Shown here one piece after another: positions 1-21,718 of a stretch of 64,000 bases of DNA (position 1 is its first letter; each line of letters starts with the position of its first letter). The position numbers and the translations under genes are program-made. Below the pieces are notes generated by a model, which was given only the letters and a program-made list of their open reading frames with translations, was not told the origin of the DNA and ran no database searches. The DNA is taken from contig NC_133200.1 in assembly GCF_049306965.1 (NCBI RefSeq), positions 11,803,001 to 11,867,000 of the forward strand, written 5' to 3'. Source of the stretch: Danio rerio (lineage: Eukaryota > Chordata > Actinopteri > Cypriniformes > Danionidae).

Positions 1-1305
1 CTAGTAGGTGGCTATCGCATGCAAGGCGGAAGCAGCCTGGCCCGCAGCTATGTAAGCTCTAGCTCCAAGGGAGGTAGATAACTTACAGGCTTTGGATGGG
101 AGACGAGGCGGATCCCGCCAAGAAGAGGCGCCGCGCGGATTTACCGCCATCGCGCACTCAACCTGAGGAATCGCCACATATCCCCTGGCTGTTTCACCGT
201 CAAGAGTGGTTAGGGTGGAGGAACACGCAGCACGAGCAGAAAAAAGTGCTTTACAAGACCGCGTGAGCCTACTGTGCACCTCCGGGAAGAAGGGAACGCC
301 CCTCTAGTCGGTCCGGCCGCGGAGCTGGGGGATAAACCATCTCCAACCCACGGCCGAAGCAGCCCGGGAAAGCACGGCTAACATGTCCGTTTCAGGATCC
401 GTAGTGACAGCGCTCACCAGCCCGAAGGGGGCGAGCGGGTCTGGATCATCATCGGACAATGAAAGCCCACCCTCCGATGCCGCGGTGGACATCTGGTCTC
501 CGGTGTCATCGGGCGTAAGGGCTACCATCTGTTAGACGGATCGCTTCCCCCGCCCGAAGCTTGGATGGAGCGCTTAGAGGAGCGGGAGGTCCGCGGGCCC
601 GTGGGCGACGGATTATCTCTCGCTGAAACCCTCAGATCTGCCCGAGTGCCCGCTGCAGAGCAGGGGACAACTGGGGTGGTTCACCCTTTTGCAAAGGCTA
701 ACCGCGATCTTGCGCAACAGTCATGGCATCGCAATGACGACATGAACTGCCCGCGAGCAGCGCATTAACATGCTGGACCCCCAGACATGTAACGCAGTGC
801 CCGCGCCCATCATCCGAGGACAGGAAACCACCGCATCCAGAAACGCACAGTCGGAGCGCCGTCCTGATAAGGACGTGCTGCACGACTGTGTTGCTCTTTC
901 TGTGAAGTTTGCAACTTTATACGCACCGCTCTGGAGGACCGGACCCAAAGAACGCCAGGCAAGGGAGAAACCCAGCTCGACCGTCTGCCACTGCGTGTAC
1001 ACACTCTGGACCGGGAGAATGCTCTCGTTCGCTCAGAATCGCTGGTCACAGCAGGAGGAACCCTCATCGACTCGATCAGAAAGTCTCTGAAGCGAAAAGG
1101 ATAGCGTCTGCTGGCGCCAGGTGAGCTTATATACTCAGTTGATTGCTTATGCCGCTCACCTGCGCAGGCTTGCGCTGCCAATTCATTCTTAATTGGCCCG
1201 TTCAATACTCTTTCAGACGAGTAGCTTCTGAACCGAACCTCCCAATGCGTGGATTTTACAAATCAAATCCACTTATAGTGCTGAAGTTCCCCCCGAAGGG
1301 GAACT
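1..1305 (-). mobile_element. DIRS-like retroelement fossil, 5' end only
   Basis: This GC-rich block differs sharply from the AT-rich DNA to its right. On the minus strand, pieces at 528-304 and 279-1 read like the gag-like first ORF of fish DIRS elements: a Ser/Asp-rich acidic stretch, then a region with LPSKACKLS and AAGQAASALHAIA. The right end carries a short inverted repeat (ttcccc / ggggaa near 1288-1304), as expected near a DIRS terminus. The rest of the element lies left of the window, so wholeness and age cannot be judged. Family assignment is from remembered motifs. Confidence 0.55.
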
Positions 1306-1469
1306 ACTTTTACTCCAGTCATACTAAAAGAAAACAAATATGATATCAGTATAATACGTTATCAGTAAGATTCAGGAATGTAAAGTGTAAGAAGCAAAAC
1401 ATTAGTAATTTTTTTTTTGTAATACAGTTAGTGGTAGAAGCAGAGAGGCAATTGCAGATTAGGAAGGGA

Positions 1470-1562
1470 AGTGGAGATTAAATAGTTGAGTTCTTAATCG
1501 TTTCTTGAAGACAGCAAGCGACTCTGCCGTTCTGATGCAGTTAGGGACTTCATTCCACCAAC
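1470..1562 (-). mobile_element. LINE ORF2 C-terminal fragment (L2/CR1/Rex type)
   Basis: The minus strand reads WWNEVPNCIRTAESLAVF followed by KKRLRTQLF. This matches the WNxLPxxIRxxxSLxxFKxxLKTxLF signature that ends many non-LTR ORF2 proteins. Only this tail is left. It lies between the DIRS-like block and the first class I exon. Confidence 0.6.
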
Positions 1563-1579
1563 TGGGCAGTTGGTGGAAT
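1552..1579. repeat. Perfect 13-bp hairpin with 2-base loop
   Basis: Positions 1552-1564 are the exact reverse complement of 1567-1579, with gg between. It overlaps the LINE fragment, whose tryptophan/asparagine codons make up one arm. Confidence 0.85.
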
Positions 1580-1783
1580 CCATAGGGATCCTTATACCTG
1601 CAAATTAACCCCTTCAGACCCTGCGTCCTTTACAATGGACATCACATGACATCCCATTTTTCAGAAATTTGGAAAGCAATTCAGCTCTGAAGGGGTTAAA
1701 ACAAAATAGAGCTAAAGGAGCTACAAACAAAAACCTAACTGAAATAACATCATTAGATTAATCTTTTTTTTCTATACTGACAG

Positions 1784-2903
1784 GTCCTCAACTTTTTCAA
1801 ATTACATGGCATTGTGAGCTGTTGGACAATGATAAGCCTGGACAAATTATTTTTAAGATTGCTTTTAGTGGCTCAACTACAGATGAAGTGAGTTTTTATA
1901 ATGACAACTTTACATGTCAATGCCAAAACAACATGGCAACTGTACCGTTGGAGTCTTTCCAGATGCATTATGAGACCGTATGTTATCCAAACTGCATAGC
2001 AACCATCAGAGATTATTTAAAAAAAAGACAAACTCAAGTAAATGGAAAAGGTTGGTCTCCAGCTTGTTTTTTTCCTGATTTTTATTTACATAGGATTGTA
2101 AAATTACCACATGTGAATAACATACTTTATTTTATCCACAGTACAACCGAAAGTTAGACTAATTAAGAAAGTACACCCAAAATCTGGAGGGTTTCGCTTG
2201 AGTTGTTTGGCGACAGAATTTTACCCCCATTCCATCAACCTGACCCTGTTAAGGGATGGACAGCCTGTATCTGATCATGAGGTCACTGGAGGAAATCTGC
2301 TGCCCAATGGAGACGGGACGTACCAGATGAGGAAGAGTCTGGAGATCAGAGCAGATGAGAGAGAAAAACACAAATACACCTGCTCTGTCTCACACCTTAG
2401 TCTGGACAAAATCCTTGATATTGATTTTGGTAATCTTGGTTAATTATTCAACATCCCACTTAACTGTTTCTAATCTTTGTGACTCACTTTGAAATACGTT
2501 TTTGCAGAATTTGACCCCAGTTTCCTAATTAAAATAGTGATTCCTGTAGTGGTGCTTCTGTCTCTGATGTTGGTGCTTACAGCTGTCCTCATACACAAAT
2601 GCAAGAATAAACGAGCAGGTAGGATTTACTTTGTAAGAAAATAAAATCACCTGAAGATAAATCATCATTTTCAAATTTTGTTAATGCCCCTCTGCTTTAA
2701 GCGAGTGATTTGCTTTTAAATATGTCATTTTTTGTGTGATTACCAAAAGATTGTTTCTTGTCAATAGTTTTAAACTAATTTCATTTGCAAATTCTGTTGA
2801 CTAATAACAAAAATACTTGTTGTCATTTTAAGAATCCAAAGAAACCATCACCACAGCATCAACACCTGAACCTACCGAGATGAGTGAAACATTAAGGAAA
2901 TGA
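1784..2903 (+). CDS. MHC class I-like gene A (L-lineage type), 3' part
   Basis: Exons: alpha2 1784-2050, alpha3 2142-2429, transmembrane 2508-2618, cytoplasmic 2833-2903 (an alternative acceptor before 2856 keeps the same frame). All junctions are phase 1 and all four frames are open, giving 244 residues. Alpha2 has the class I cysteine pair (in WHCELLD and YPNCIAT) plus extra cysteines in FTCQCQ and VCYPNC. Alpha3 is an Ig C1 domain with SCLATEFYP, the sequon NLT, and KYTCSVSHL. The membrane span ends in HKCKNKRA. No leader or alpha1 exon is visible between 1306 and 1783; they may lie left of the DIRS-like block or be lost. The likely product is a membrane protein, possibly beta2-microglobulin-associated. 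Paralogue comparison with gene B places it in the L lineage. Ligand unknown. Confidence 0.82.
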
Positions 2904-3135
2904 GGATCTAGTAATGACCATGTATGTTGCATAATTTAATTATGTGATAGCAAATTCATCTTCCTTAAGTTTTTTTTTTCTTTTTTTTTTGTAGAAGTAT
3001 AACTTTTGCTTTAAAAGCAATATTATTTGTTGAGTTTTGGATTTACTTTGCAGCTCTGCTTATATTTTCTCATTACAAAGAGTTGATTTTATCACACTGA
3101 ACAAAAACCCTAACACTTTTGAATGGTTCATATGT
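2904..3135 (+). other. 3' flank / probable 3'UTR of gene A
   Basis: The stretch near 3013-3056 (aaaagcaatattatttgttg and onward) recurs after genes B (about 19347) and C (about 25328), so it is shared ancestral 3' sequence. I could not fix a polyadenylation site. Confidence 0.55.
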
Positions 3136-3500
3136 ACACTACCTGACAAAATCTTGTCATTGAACTTAGTTGTAAAACAAATAATAACTTGACTTCTAGT
3201 TGATAATTTAGTAGATTTTTCCAGTGAATCATCTGTTGAACTGCATCTCAATCATCACAAATACTGCAGAAGACCTACTGGAACCCGAATGGACCCAAGA
3301 CAGAAATCCGTCAAGTTTGGTGAAGGAAAAATCATGATTTGAAGTTACATTCAATATGGGGGTGTGTGAGAGATCTGCAGAGTGGATGGCAACATCTGAG
3401 GTATAATGACATTAGTGCTGCCCATTACATTACAAACCACAGGAGAGGGAAAATTCTTCAACAGGATAGCACTTCTTCTGATACGTACTGGTATTTGACC
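3136..3500 (+). mobile_element. Tc1-like transposon remnant
   Basis: It begins with cactacctgacaaaatcttg, a familiar fish Tc1 terminal repeat. Degraded transposase sequence follows (tggacccaagacagaaat, ggtgaaggaaaaatcatg, acaaaccacaggagaggg). The centre and right terminal repeat are missing and no long reading frame remains. It sits just past the 3'UTR of gene A. Confidence 0.7.
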
Positions 3501-3615
3501 CTTGCCTGATTGACCATTCTTATAATAAAGCTGCATTTGGAACTACCCCAGTTTGCATAGCATCCCTTCGCAACAGTATGTTTGCACACTATTTACAAAT
3601 GTTTTAAATGGGTTA

Positions 3616-3680
<65 letters not shown>

Positions 3681-3700
3681 CAGATAGACAGATAGATAGA
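3616..3700. repeat. (TAGA)n microsatellite
   Basis: About 85 bp of nearly pure tetranucleotide repeat, with a few CAGA units near the right end. Confidence 0.97.
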
Positions 3701-4029
3701 ATTTAACAAAATAAACAACTTATTTAATAATGTGCTTTGAACATTCTTACAAGTTAATTTTCAAAGCACAGTTAAAATAATGCTAAAATATATTACCATC
3801 AAATGCTAAATAAATACACTTGTAAAAAATAAACATGTAATTAAAGTGCATTTTTCTAAAATATATTTTTAGAAATTATACTAAATTACAATTATTTTAA
3901 GTGTGTTAAAAGTTATATATAAAAGTATGTTAATAATACATGTTTTTATATATTTAAATTAAGTATACTTTTTAATTAGTATACTTTCAATGTACTTTTG
4001 GAATAAAAAATATATTTGCAATACAATCT
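3701..4029. other. AT-rich intergenic stretch, no gene seen
   Basis: Very AT-rich, with repeated variants of agtatactttt and aaaatatattt. No exon-like frame or recognisable element. Confidence 0.6.
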
Positions 4030-6525
4030 AGTATACTTTTTTTTCAACAGGGTCTAGGGCGAGATCAAACAGCAGCGGACTTAAACAACACCCCTGTCGT
4101 GTTCCCTGCTGTAGCTGAAAAAATGCAGATCGATCAGAATTTGTGAGAATTGCAGACTTAGGAGCCAAGTAAAGCATTTTAATCAACCTGATAAAATTTT
4201 CACCAAAGCCGAATCTCTCTAAAACAGAAAACATATAAATCCATTCAATTCGGTCAAAGGCTTTCTCTGCGTCCAGGGAGAGGATTGCTGCCTTAGATGT
4301 TTTTGACTGATTGTTGTATAAAATGTTTCATAGGTGGCGTAAGTTACAGAAGGAGAATCTTCCTAAAATAAAGCCAGTTTGGTCGGAATGAATTAATAAA
4401 TCCACATGTTTGTTTAATCGAGTAGCCAAAATTTTTGCGATAACCTTTGATCACTGTTAAGAAGACTAATTGGTCTATAATTAGCGAGCTCAGTATCATC
4501 TCTGCCTTTTTTTTTTTTCAAAAGACACACATACACTTCATATAAAGAGTAAGGAAACCTATTTAGCTCAATTGAATGATTTAACATACGAAGCAGGAGA
4601 GGAACGTAGATGCATTTGCTTTATAAAATTAAATTCCATACCCATCTGGACCTGTGGCCTTTCCACTGGGAAGGGAATTAATTGCCCCCAGAACTTCACT
4701 AAGATCGAAAGGTTGTTTTAGTTCCTTTTAAGCACTTTCACTAAGCTTTGGAAAATTCACTTTATTGAGAAAGCTGTGTCCCATGTCACTCATCACTGAA
4801 CTGGTTGAAGAATAAAGATGCTTATAAAATTCTGTAAAACAGTCATTGATTTCTTTAGGATGCGTTACCAAATCACCATTTTGAGCTCTTATTTGATGAA
4901 TGGCAAGACTGGCCTGCACCCCTTTAAGCTGACGAGCAAGAAATGTATCTGCTTTGTCACTGAGTTCAAAATGTTTCTGTTAAAGCTTCAATAGTACATT
5001 AGAGACCTGATCACTCAGAATTGAATTATATTCGTATTTCAATTTTAAAATTGGATTAAGGTCTGATTGTGCTTTGGATTCTTGAAAAGCTTTTTCCAAG
5101 GAAGGAAGGATATTTTCAATCTCAAATAGTCATTTGCGTGTTTTCTTTTTATGTGCAGATTCAAAAGCAATAATATGTCCTCGCAAAACTACTTTACAAG
5201 TTTCCCACAAACATGAGTCAGATACGTCTCCTTTATTATTGGTCTCTAAAAATTGACTCAGCTGATTTGAAAGAAATGAGGTGAACTGTTTATCCATTAG
5301 CAAATTAGGGTTAAAACGCCAACAATATTGGTTCTTTGGTAAAGACAGACTTAAACCTAGTGAGACGGGGCTATGACCCGAAATTAGGATGTTATGGTAT
5401 TTAGATGGACAACGTCTTTTATAATTTTGGAGTCAATAATAAAATAATCTATACGAGAGTAAGATTTGTGAACTTGAGAAAAAAAGGAAAAATCCCGACC
5501 AGTAGGATTCAGTAATCTCCATACATCCACAAAATTCATGGACTTAATAAGACTTTTTAGAACCCCAACAGACTGGATAGGAGATGGAACACGAGCTGAA
5601 GAGCGGTCAAGATAAGAATCTAAATAACAATTAAAGTCTCCCGCGATTATTACGTTAGTAGCATTGGTACCTGGAAGGAGTCCAAATAATTTCCTAAGAA
5701 AAGCTGGGTCATCAATATTGGGCCCATACACATTAACACATGTGATTGGAACATTGTTAATACAGCCCGATAAAATAACATCTTTTTGAAAAGAATAGCC
5801 ACACCTCTTGCCTTGGAAGAAAATGTTGCTTGATATAATTGAGAGATCCAATTTGCCCGCAGTCTTAACTGTTCATTAGCTCTAATATGAGTCTCTTAAA
5901 GAAAAATTATATCAGCTGATAAAGAAGACTTTAAATGTGCAAACACTTTGCCACGTTTTATCGGGTGCCCCATTACTCTTACAATCCAACTGACAAAACT
6001 CACATTCATATTTTGTTTTTTCTAACAATCATTAATATAACAATCAGAAAGAAAACATCAGAAAACCCATCCAGCTTATTTACACGAGAACTTATAATTG
6101 CGTAAACAATTGGTGCAACATAAAACAATGTGGTAACAGCCCCAACCCCACCCCATACCCCAGTGCAGAACAGCATTTTCCCCCCATTCACGGAGCCAGC
6201 AAGAGAACAAAGCAAAGAGCACAAATCTTACCTAGGTCTGTTAAAAGAAAAACAGCAGCCACACAAATAAATGTAAAAATAAAAATAGCAATCTTTAGTA
6301 ATGGAGAGAGAGAAGAAAAAAAAACTCGAAAGGGTCCACTCTCTACAAATAATGTTATTAGTCCTCTACCTCGCTTGTCAATTCAACATCAGTTTTGCTG
6401 GAAAGCGCAGCGACCATTTCACGCCAGTTGCGCGTAAAGCTCGCTTGATCGGACCAAAAGCACAGCGACCTCGGGAGTGTTGTCAGGAAAAATATATATC
6501 TGGCTGCCCTTGTACTTCAGCAGGA
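4030..6525 (-). mobile_element. L1-like LINE, truncated at both ends
   Basis: Reading the minus strand from right to left. At about 6525-6370 is ORF1-like sequence (KGSQIYIFPDN, then KRALRATGVKWSLRFPAKL, the usual L1 ORF1 C-terminal motif). At 5851-5384 is an apurinic endonuclease domain with VNVYGPN, IIAGDFNCYLDSYLD, FSFFSQVHKSYSRIDYF. At 4919-4728 is a linker. At 4234-4028 is the middle of the reverse transcriptase (LQQGTRQGCCLSPLLFDLAL). The frames are separated by stops and shifts, so the copy is dead. The 3' half of ORF2 is missing. It lies between genes A and B. Confidence 0.85.
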
Positions 6526-6546
6526 TATATATATATATATATATAA
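6526..6546. repeat. Short (TA)n at the edge of the L1 copy
   Basis: About 20 bp of alternating TA marks the right limit of recognisable L1 sequence. Confidence 0.85.
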
Positions 6547-7066
6547 GAGTTTTGAGTGCAGAATGGTAAATAGACATTATGTGATAGTTTAGTCTATAAG
6601 TTTATTTCCTGACACGGATTTGTGGCAGTTGTGTGATATCTAATTGAGGAAGCTGATTTTCAACATACTTTTATTGTTTATTCATGTTTTTATATTTTTC
6701 TCTATTTTTAGAATCAGAACAACAGATTTTTTGTTGATTTGCATGGAGCTCACAGTAGATATACTTTGCTTACATCAACATTAATCGCTTTTTCTTGACG
6801 CCTGATGGTACAGAATACTCCTTACCAAAACCGAAGAAGACATAATCATAAGACTTATAAACTAAAAATGTAGTATCTTTGGTGAAAGAGACACTACAAA
6901 GGAGTTATTTGGAGCATCATCAGGCTTCTACTGAACATTGTTTTTGTTGTTTTTATCTTCCTTGTTCCTTGTATGTTAAAAAAATCTTGCAAGACGTGTT
7001 TCAAACTTTATTACACCTTTCATTAAAACTTTACACACCTCATGCAGTCAATGCAACTTGAGGAAA
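6547..7066. other. 5' flank of gene B
   Basis: Unique-looking sequence ahead of the gene B leader, without a recognisable repeat. It does not resemble the shared upstream block of genes C and D. I see no convincing TATA box and cannot place the start of transcription. Confidence 0.45.
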
Positions 7067-19194
<12,128 letters not shown>

Positions 19195-19801
19195 AAAAGA
19201 ACCAAGTACCAAGCATCTAGTGTATACCAAGCAGTGATTTTGACTCTAGTGTGTGTTGCACTGCAACTAGAATATAATCTTGTGATAGCAAATTCATCTT
19301 CTGTTATTTGTCTAGAGGTGGCTCATTTAGCCATAACTTCTGCTTTAAAAGCAATATTATTTGTTGAATTTTGGATTTAGTTTGCGGCTTTTCTTTTTTC
19401 CCTTTACAAACTGATGGCTCATGCACTCAAGAGTTGATTTTATTACAATGAACAGAAATCTTAACACTTTTAAATGGTTTATTTGTATTTTTTTTTCCTT
19501 CAGACGTTGATGGGAAATTCAATGTTTGACTTGCTGTTAGTTAGAATGAGTGGAATTTACCAGCAAATTTTTTTGTATTTTAAATTGTTCCTTTTTATTT
19601 TACATTTGAACCAATTTTTGTTTTAGGTATTCTTTACACTAATATGCATTTGAAATATTGTTTTATAAATGTAGAAAAAGGTGTGTAAAAAATATTTCTA
19701 AAAATGATTTCATACGCACAACAAACAAAACTGACAACTTCATGAGGCTAAAGTGAAGAAATTGAGACTGCAGGTGAGTTCTTGAGAGAGTTCTTGGGTT
19801 A
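19195..19801 (+). other. 3' flank / probable 3'UTR of gene B
   Basis: Carries the 3' block shared with genes A and C (aagcaatattatttgttgaa near 19350). No other gene seen. Confidence 0.5.
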
Positions 19802-19853
19802 TTTTTTAACTCTCGTCTCATTACCTGAACCTGTTGAAAGATGGACAGCTTGT
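19802..19853 (+). pseudogene. Alpha3 exon fragment (class I debris)
   Basis: A degraded piece of the alpha3 segment encoding LTLLRDGQP (cctgttgaaagatggacagc). About 70 bp of non-coding sequence follows that also follows the similar fragment behind gene C. Confidence 0.65.
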
Positions 19854-20235
19854 TTTTCCAGCTTTTTATCTTATTAATAATGGTACGATTCAACAGGACA
19901 AAACATCAATAACAGCAGCAATAAGAAAAGTAGTGACATTTTTAATTGTTGTCTGCTTAATGTATGCATTGGTTTGTATCAGATATTTCAGCCAAAATGT
20001 GGACTAAACAAAAATAATTATTAAGAGCCACCAGAAAATGTTGTTGATTTTCACATTGACTGAATTAATCTGCATTATTTCCTAGAAAAACTAAAACGTA
20101 ACACACATATCAGTTGACATACCACAGTTTTGTGAACTGTGCTTCCTTTAACCATTATTGTAAGTCCCTTTGAATTAAATAAATAAACAAACAATAAAAA
20201 ATGATGATACAGAGGCCAGCTTAATTAAAGGACAA

Positions 20236-20375
20236 ATAATGGCAGCATTGTGGCTCAGCGAACGGAAGTTATGAAATTAACTAAGGGCATACACCCCATA
20301 AATCCTTTGCCACTGCCAGAGTAACTGGCTGTTTATTCTGCTGTGGCGACCCCTGAATCAGAAACTAAATAAAAG
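20236..20375 (+). mobile_element. DANA-type SINE, internally deleted
   Basis: Head remnant (ggcagcattgtggctcag) joined to tail remnant (ctgctgtggcgacccctgaa). Confidence 0.6.
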
Positions 20376-20419
20376 GATAGTAATTGAGTAATGGTCACAC
20401 TTTTTACAATTAACAAACC

Positions 20420-20640
20420 ATTAGATCTTTAGCTCTTTCAGACCAATGGTTAGAGAGTATGGACTTGTAATTAAAAGGTCACAGGTTCGAGTCTTGGCAC
20501 CAGCAGGGATTGTAGGTTGAGGGGGTAAATAATGTGTGTCTGTTCACTGCTGTATGGATTGAAAGCAAAGCACATGGAATTTCTCTTTCCTTAAGAGGGT
20601 TTTGGGTAGAATGTACAATCGTACTATCATAAGTGCTATT
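20420..20640 (+). mobile_element. tRNA-derived SINE, second family
   Basis: Tail of a tRNA-like head with B-box-like ggttcgagtct at about 20486. The body differs from DANA (gtgtctgttcactgctgtat, aaagcacatggaatttct). Confidence 0.5.
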
Positions 20641-21048
20641 AAACAACCAATATCCCAGAATTGTAAGAAATAATTTAGTAGTTAATAGTAAAATAAAGTT
20701 TTACCCAAAGAATTATTGCCACAGAAGTGGTGAACATCCAAAGAACAGATGAACCATGACGACTGACATTTCCAGCTGTATTGTATGCAGTGAATTTTTC
20801 AAATTTAGAATATTATGTGCAATACTTATAATACTTATACTTATAAAATTAAGAGTTGGCTTATGTCTAATACATAATTATTTAAACCTGTCAAACCTTT
20901 AAAAAAAATAAAGCTGTCTAATACATAATTATTTATTGCATACCGGTGGTCAGTTAATTCTTTCCCCCAGACATCTTACAGTATCCTATGGAAGCCCATT
21001 CCCGCCACTGAATGACAAAAAAAATGAAGAATTTATTTAAAAAAAATA

Positions 21049-21177
21049 TTTCCCAGAGATGGGTTGCGGCTGGAAGGGCATCTGCTGCATAAAAACTTGC
21101 TGGATGAGTTGGGGGTTCATTCCGCTGTGGCGACCCCGGAGTAATAAAGGGAATAAGCCGACAAAAAAATGAATGAA

Positions 21178-21181
<4 letters not shown>
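21049..21181 (+). mobile_element. DANA-type SINE, 3' end
   Basis: Begins tttcccagagatgggttgcg and runs to ttcattccgctgtggcgacc and the tail (aataagccgaca, gaatgaatga). The 5' half is absent. Confidence 0.88.

Positions 21182-21238
<57 letters not shown>
21181..21238. repeat. (TA)n microsatellite
   Basis: About 58 bp of TA directly after the SINE tail. Confidence 0.96.
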
Positions 21239-21244
<6 letters not shown>

Positions 21245-21245
21245 A

Positions 21246-21385
21246 TAAAGTCAGAAATCTGAGTTAAGTCGCAATTCCGAGTTATTAAGTCAGAATTCTG
21301 AGTTATAAATTCACAATACGAGTTAAGTCAGAATTCCGAGTTATAAAGTCGCAATTCTTAGTTACAAGTCGCAATTCTGAGTTAA
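21246..21385. repeat. Tandem repeat, unit about 20-22 bp
   Basis: Six to seven diverged units of the form gagttataaagtcagaattc (variants agtcgcaattctgagtta). Non-coding minisatellite 330 bp upstream of the gene C leader. Confidence 0.88.
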
Positions 21386-21587
21386 AAAAAAGTCTTTTGA
21401 ATTTCGACAATTTCTCACAACATTTCATATTACGTTACGGGAGTTCCTGTCGCAAGCAGGTGAACGTTTCTGACTATCAGATCAAAATAACTAAAGCATT
21501 TGTTGAATCTCTAGTAGTAGAATAGTCATCCATTTCTGCACACTAATCCAAGGATACACTTCAGTTTTTTTTAATCAGATGGAGTCA

Positions 21588-21718
21588 TGTTTACTGACTT
21601 GCTAAACTGGAAAATCAAGGAAGCTATGCTTATCAGCGATCAGTAAACAGTCATTTCTCTCAAAGAAGTGTGGTTTTGTAGTGAGCAGAAGTGAGTGCTG
21701 ATACAATCTGCTAGAAAT
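21588..21718 (+). promoter_or_regulatory. Proximal upstream block of gene C, shared with gene D
   Basis: Aligns with 27378-27504: ctgacttgctaaac / ctgactagctaaac, ggaagct, ctctcaaagaagtg / cactcaaaggagaagtg, gtgagtgctgat / gtgagtgctaac, ctagaaa just before the ATG. It probably holds the core promoter and 5'UTR. No clear TATA box. Confidence 0.6.

Noticed and set aside
721-1205. Overlapping frames on both strands in the GC-rich left block
   Set aside because: They lie in the DIRS-like element's leading region, have no domain I recognise and overlap each other in all frames. They look like by-products of high GC.
6301-6546. 81-residue + strand frame starting MEREKKKK
   Set aside because: It is antisense to L1 ORF1 remnants and ends in a (TA)n tract.
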